A program made the position numbers and the translations under genes. Positions 17,868 to 18,219 of a stretch of DNA of 18,219 bases are shown piece after piece. How positions within the stretch are numbered: position 1 is the first letter of the stretch; each line of letters opens with the position of its first letter. Under the pieces are notes generated by a model that saw nothing but the letters and a program-made list of their open reading frames with translations, did not search any database and was not told where the DNA came from. Location of the stretch: NCBI GenBank assembly GCA_902459845.2, contig CABPSV020000360.1:1-18219 (forward strand), in the 5' to 3' direction. The DNA is from Hepatocystis sp. ex Piliocolobus tephrosceles. Taxonomy: Eukaryota; Apicomplexa; Aconoidasida; Haemosporida; Plasmodiidae.

Positions 17868-18219
17868 ATTCCATTCTTACATAATGTTTCATTTTTTTTT
17901 TTTACATATACTTCACTTTTTTCCATTTTTTTCCATTTTTTTCTATTTTTCACATTTTTACTTCGATTTTTGCTCGGATTAATCATTAGCACTGCTTTGC
18001 ACTGTCCTAACATGCACTTATACATCCACCAAAACCTAGTGGAAATATGTATTTTTTTTTTTTTTTTTTTTAGTAACAAAAAATGTTTCCAACTGGATAA
18101 AATTTAATACATATAATTATATATATATATACTTATTTATTTATGTATATAAACATAGATGCCTACACAGGTGCATTCATTTTTATTCAAAAGATAACCC
18201 CTTAATTATTTTAATAAGT

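Larger units (their letters stand above)
16575..18219. other. Region upstream of RALP1
   Basis: About 1.65 kb of non-coding DNA to the right edge, presumably including the RALP1 promoter. It contains 10-nt AGGGAAAAAA units (16611-16647) next to a mirrored T-rich repeat (16653-16690), poly(T) at 16729-16761 and a 15-nt TGCATAAAA array (16901-17028). Further right are a second 15-nt array (17214-17410), poly(A) at 17815-17865 and TTTTTCCA repeats (about 17918-17945). Four GTGCA/TGCAC pentamers lie at 17001, 17998, 18013 and 18171. A more complex patch at about 17960-18050 cannot be assigned. Confidence 0.6.

Noticed and set aside
1..18219. tRNA, rRNA or transposon sequences
   Set aside because: I looked for T-loop motifs, G+C-rich structured blocks and reverse transcriptase or transposase motifs on both strands and saw none.

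Overview
The window is nuclear chromosomal DNA of a malaria parasite (Plasmodium). The DNA is very A+T-rich. Between genes it is almost entirely poly(A)/poly(T), (AT)n and A-rich minisatellites, and the proteins carry long Asn/Lys/Asp low-complexity inserts between conserved domains. The species cannot be fixed from sequence alone. The rhoptry protein (605 aa) is shorter than the P. falciparum RALP1 length I recall (about 749 aa), so a non-falciparum species is likely. The window looks like a chromosome-internal housekeeping segment: I see no var/rif/pir-type genes, no transposon and no subtelomeric repeat.

Layout, left to right: (1) 568-2685 (+), the SSU-processome WD40 protein UTP7/WDR46 with its BING4CT domain. 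(2) 3825-5073 (+), the spliceosomal protein CWC15 in two exons, with a T-free minisatellite in its intron. (3) 5731-7422 (-), the Obg-like ATPase OLA1/YchF, rebuilt here from three exons; the second intron cuts the P-loop. (4) 10002-13976 (+), a very enlarged BRAP2 (BRCA1-associated protein) homologue with an intact ZnF-UBP domain but a rearranged RING. (5) 14757-16574 (-), a secreted coiled-coil protein, most likely the rhoptry-associated leucine zipper-like protein RALP1. The pairs CWC15/OLA1 and BRAP2/RALP1 are convergent. OLA1 and BRAP2 are divergent across about 2.6 kb of repeat-rich DNA.

The genes do not form a pathway. Four are housekeeping (18S rRNA maturation, splicing, translation-linked NTPase, ubiquitin-linked), and one belongs to the merozoite invasion machinery. 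I found no tRNA, rRNA, CRISPR or mobile element, and no convincing new multi-gene system. The most interesting points are: the BRAP2 RING, which lacks its central zinc ligands but carries extra Cys pairs; a chain of two mini-uORFs abutting the BRAP2 start; the CWC15 intron satellite, which reads as the same peptide in all three frames; the ratchet-like AG|GTAAGT splice junction inside the OLA1 P-loop; and several tandem arrays with higher-order structure in putative promoters.
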